A stretch of DNA of 7,005 bases from a bacterium (GTDB lineage Bacteria; Armatimonadota; Zipacnadia; Zipacnadales; Zipacnadaceae), in assembly GCA_030607655.1 (NCBI GenBank), contig JAUWJN010000132.1, forward strand, positions 1 through 7,005, read 5' to 3'. Below, one piece after another: positions 6,011-7,005 of the stretch (position 1 is its first letter; the number at the start of each line of letters is the position of its first letter). Under the pieces are notes generated by a model. The model made no database searches. It was not told the origin of the DNA and saw only the letters and a list, made by a program, of their open reading frames with translations. Made by a program: the position numbers and the translations under genes.

Positions 6011-6847
6011 ATGGTTCGTAAGCCGCCGGAAGGTAACCAACACTCACAGAAACCGTGTATCGTAGGCTCAAAGGCCGAGCTAGAGGCTCAGCTCAAGGAC
6101 CGCATAGATAAAGGGCAGGAACTTGTATCTCGGGATATCCAAGATGATGGTGGACTCAGCAAACTGAAAGCTGACTACTACAATTGGACCGAATATAACA
6201 CAGACCTGCTTAAACAGCGATTCACCACGGAGCAAATGGCGAAAGAATATAGTTCTATTGGCGGGATGGTCGTGGGACGCCAGTCCTTTTTAGAGAAGGT
6301 TCAGGATACTAAGAATAACATCAGGAACAAGATTCGGCGACTCAACTCGATTCGTGACCGTCTGCAGCTTTATCAGGAAGTCATGCCATCAGAGGTAGCG
6401 CAGCCGACTGAAGTACCCACCTCCAACAAAGTATTCATCATTCATGGACGCAACGTCGAGGCAGCCCTCGAATTGCAAAAGCTGCTCAATGACCAGCTTA
6501 GTCTGGATGCCATCATGCTCAAAGATGAGCCAGGCAAAAGCCGAACCCTCATCGAAAAGTTTGAAGACGAAGCTCCGAGGTGTGGCTTCGCGTTTGCTCT
6601 CTTTACCAAGGACGACTTTGTAAATACCGGTGAGGAGAACTACTTCCAGATGCGGCCGAATACTGTTTTTGAGCTTGGATGGTTCTGTGGACGGTTGAGG
6701 AGGGACAAGACATGTATCCTTTTACAGGAAGGGACAACACTGCCTTCCGACTTGGAGGGAATCGAGACACTCCGTTTCCGCCAGAGTGTCGAAGAAGTGT
6801 ACTTGAGAGTTCAAAAAGAACTCAGAGCAGCGGGTCTCGCTGAATAG
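6011..6847 (+). CDS. nucleotide-binding protein with C-terminal TIR-like domain (PF10137 type)
   Basis: The protein has 278 residues. Residues about 18-125 look helical, with a likely coiled coil around 96-124, and a Pro/Thr-rich linker (125-139) leads to the TIR-like domain (140-275). Seen in that domain: KVFIIHGRN (140-148), PGKSRTLIEKFE (174-185), CGFAFALFTKDD (191-202), RPNTVFELGWFCGRLRRDK (215-233), PSDLEGI (245-251) and the end KELRAAGL. These match the PF10137 family found in CBASS TIR effectors such as Cap12, in Pycsar TIR effectors, and in many stand-alone proteins. Glu221 in FELGWF is the likely counterpart of the NADase glutamate (inference). No cyclase, STING or cyclic-nucleotide sensor gene is visible next to it. 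ATG 6011 is chosen because GGAGTGG (5996-6002) precedes it and the promoter starts RNA near 5971. G+C is lower than in the arg genes (28 of 60 at 6181-6240 and 6661-6720). Confidence 0.9.
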   Translation: MVRKPPEGNQHSQKPCIVGSKAELEAQLKDRIDKGQELVSRDIQDDGGLSKLKADYYNWTEYNTDLLKQRFTTEQMAKEYSSIGGMVVGRQSFLEKVQDTKNNIRNKIRRLNSIRDRLQLYQEVMPSEVAQPTEVPTSNKVFIIHGRNVEAALELQKLLNDQLSLDAIMLKDEPGKSRTLIEKFEDEAPRCGFAFALFTKDDFVNTGEENYFQMRPNTVFELGWFCGRLRRDKTCILLQEGTTLPSDLEGIETLRFRQSVEEVYLRVQKELRAAGLAE

Positions 6848-6859
6848 GGTTTCATCGGC

Positions 6860-6888
6860 TTGCGATGTGAGTGGTGGGGCGATATACT
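6860..6888 (+). promoter_or_regulatory. promoter candidate for the last gene
   Basis: TTGCGA (6860-6865) and TATACT (6883-6888) are separated by 17 bases, matching four and five of six consensus positions. The candidate lies in the 70-base gap after the TIR-like gene, so the next gene may be transcribed independently. Confidence 0.45.
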
Positions 6889-6917
6889 ACCGCAATACCA
6901 GTAAGGAGATTACAATT

Positions 6918-7005
6918 ATGAAAGCTAACCCCGGCCCAATAGTTTGGTATATCACGGTGGCGATACTGCTGCTGGGGCTATGTGGACCATCACCTGCCGA
7001 CATCA
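6918..7005 (+). CDS. N-terminus of a probable exported or membrane-anchored protein (3' end outside window)
   Basis: ATG 6918 is preceded by AAGGAG (6903-6908) at 9 bases, and the frame stays open for 29 codons to the window end. The peptide MKANPGPIVWYITVAILLLGLCGPSPADI has one early Lys, a hydrophobic core (residues 8-22) and a small-residue exit (SPA then D). That resembles a signal peptide cut after Ala27, or a single N-terminal membrane anchor. The Cys at 22 follows GL, which is a poor lipobox. No family can be named from so little sequence. Confidence 0.65.
   Translation, partial: MKANPGPIVWYITVAILLLGLCGPSPADI

Noticed and set aside
1..7005. CRISPR array, tRNA or rRNA gene, transposase or integrase
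   Set aside because: I saw no regularly spaced repeats, no cloverleaf or rRNA sequence, and no DDE, tyrosine- or serine-recombinase motifs on either strand.

Overview
The window looks like a piece of a moderately GC-rich bacterial chromosome with strong AGGAGG-type Shine-Dalgarno sites. It joins two parts. Positions 1 to about 5055 hold a plus-strand amino-acid biosynthesis cluster. Positions about 5056 to 7005 hold a more AT-rich accessory stretch. The lineage cannot be fixed from the sequence. Eis-like acetyltransferases, uroporphyrinogen-decarboxylase-like proteins outside haem synthesis and zinc-ribbon/proline-rich membrane proteins are seen in Armatimonadota, Chloroflexota and Bacillota, but this is only a weak hint.

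Biosynthetic part: the 3' end of asd (aspartate-semialdehyde dehydrogenase) comes first. It is followed by a URO-D-superfamily gene (429-1472), argC (1561-2598), an Eis-like GNAT acetyltransferase whose start overlaps the end of argC (2589-3785), and argJ (3847-5055). ArgC and ArgJ belong to the acetylated-ornithine route to arginine. ArgJ moves the acetyl group from N-acetylornithine to glutamate, and ArgC reduces N-acetylglutamyl phosphate. The kinase ArgB, which often follows argJ, is not here. A consensus Shine-Dalgarno without a convincing gene sits just after argJ.

Accessory part: a small minus-strand gene (5138-5632) encodes a zinc ribbon, a proline-rich linker and a hydrophobic three-helix tail. 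After a 378-base gene-free gap containing palindromes and divergent promoters comes a plus-strand gene (6011-6847) for a helical protein with a C-terminal TIR-like nucleotide-binding domain of the PF10137 type. This domain family is associated with anti-phage signalling systems. The window ends in the start of a gene for a probably exported or membrane-anchored protein (6918 onward).

The most notable observations are three. The URO-D-like gene is AT-richer than its neighbours and is bracketed by a 21-base imperfect direct repeat that includes the last codons of asd, as if a cassette had been inserted there. The acetyltransferase is embedded between argC and argJ. The TIR-like gene stands alone with its own extended -10 promoter.
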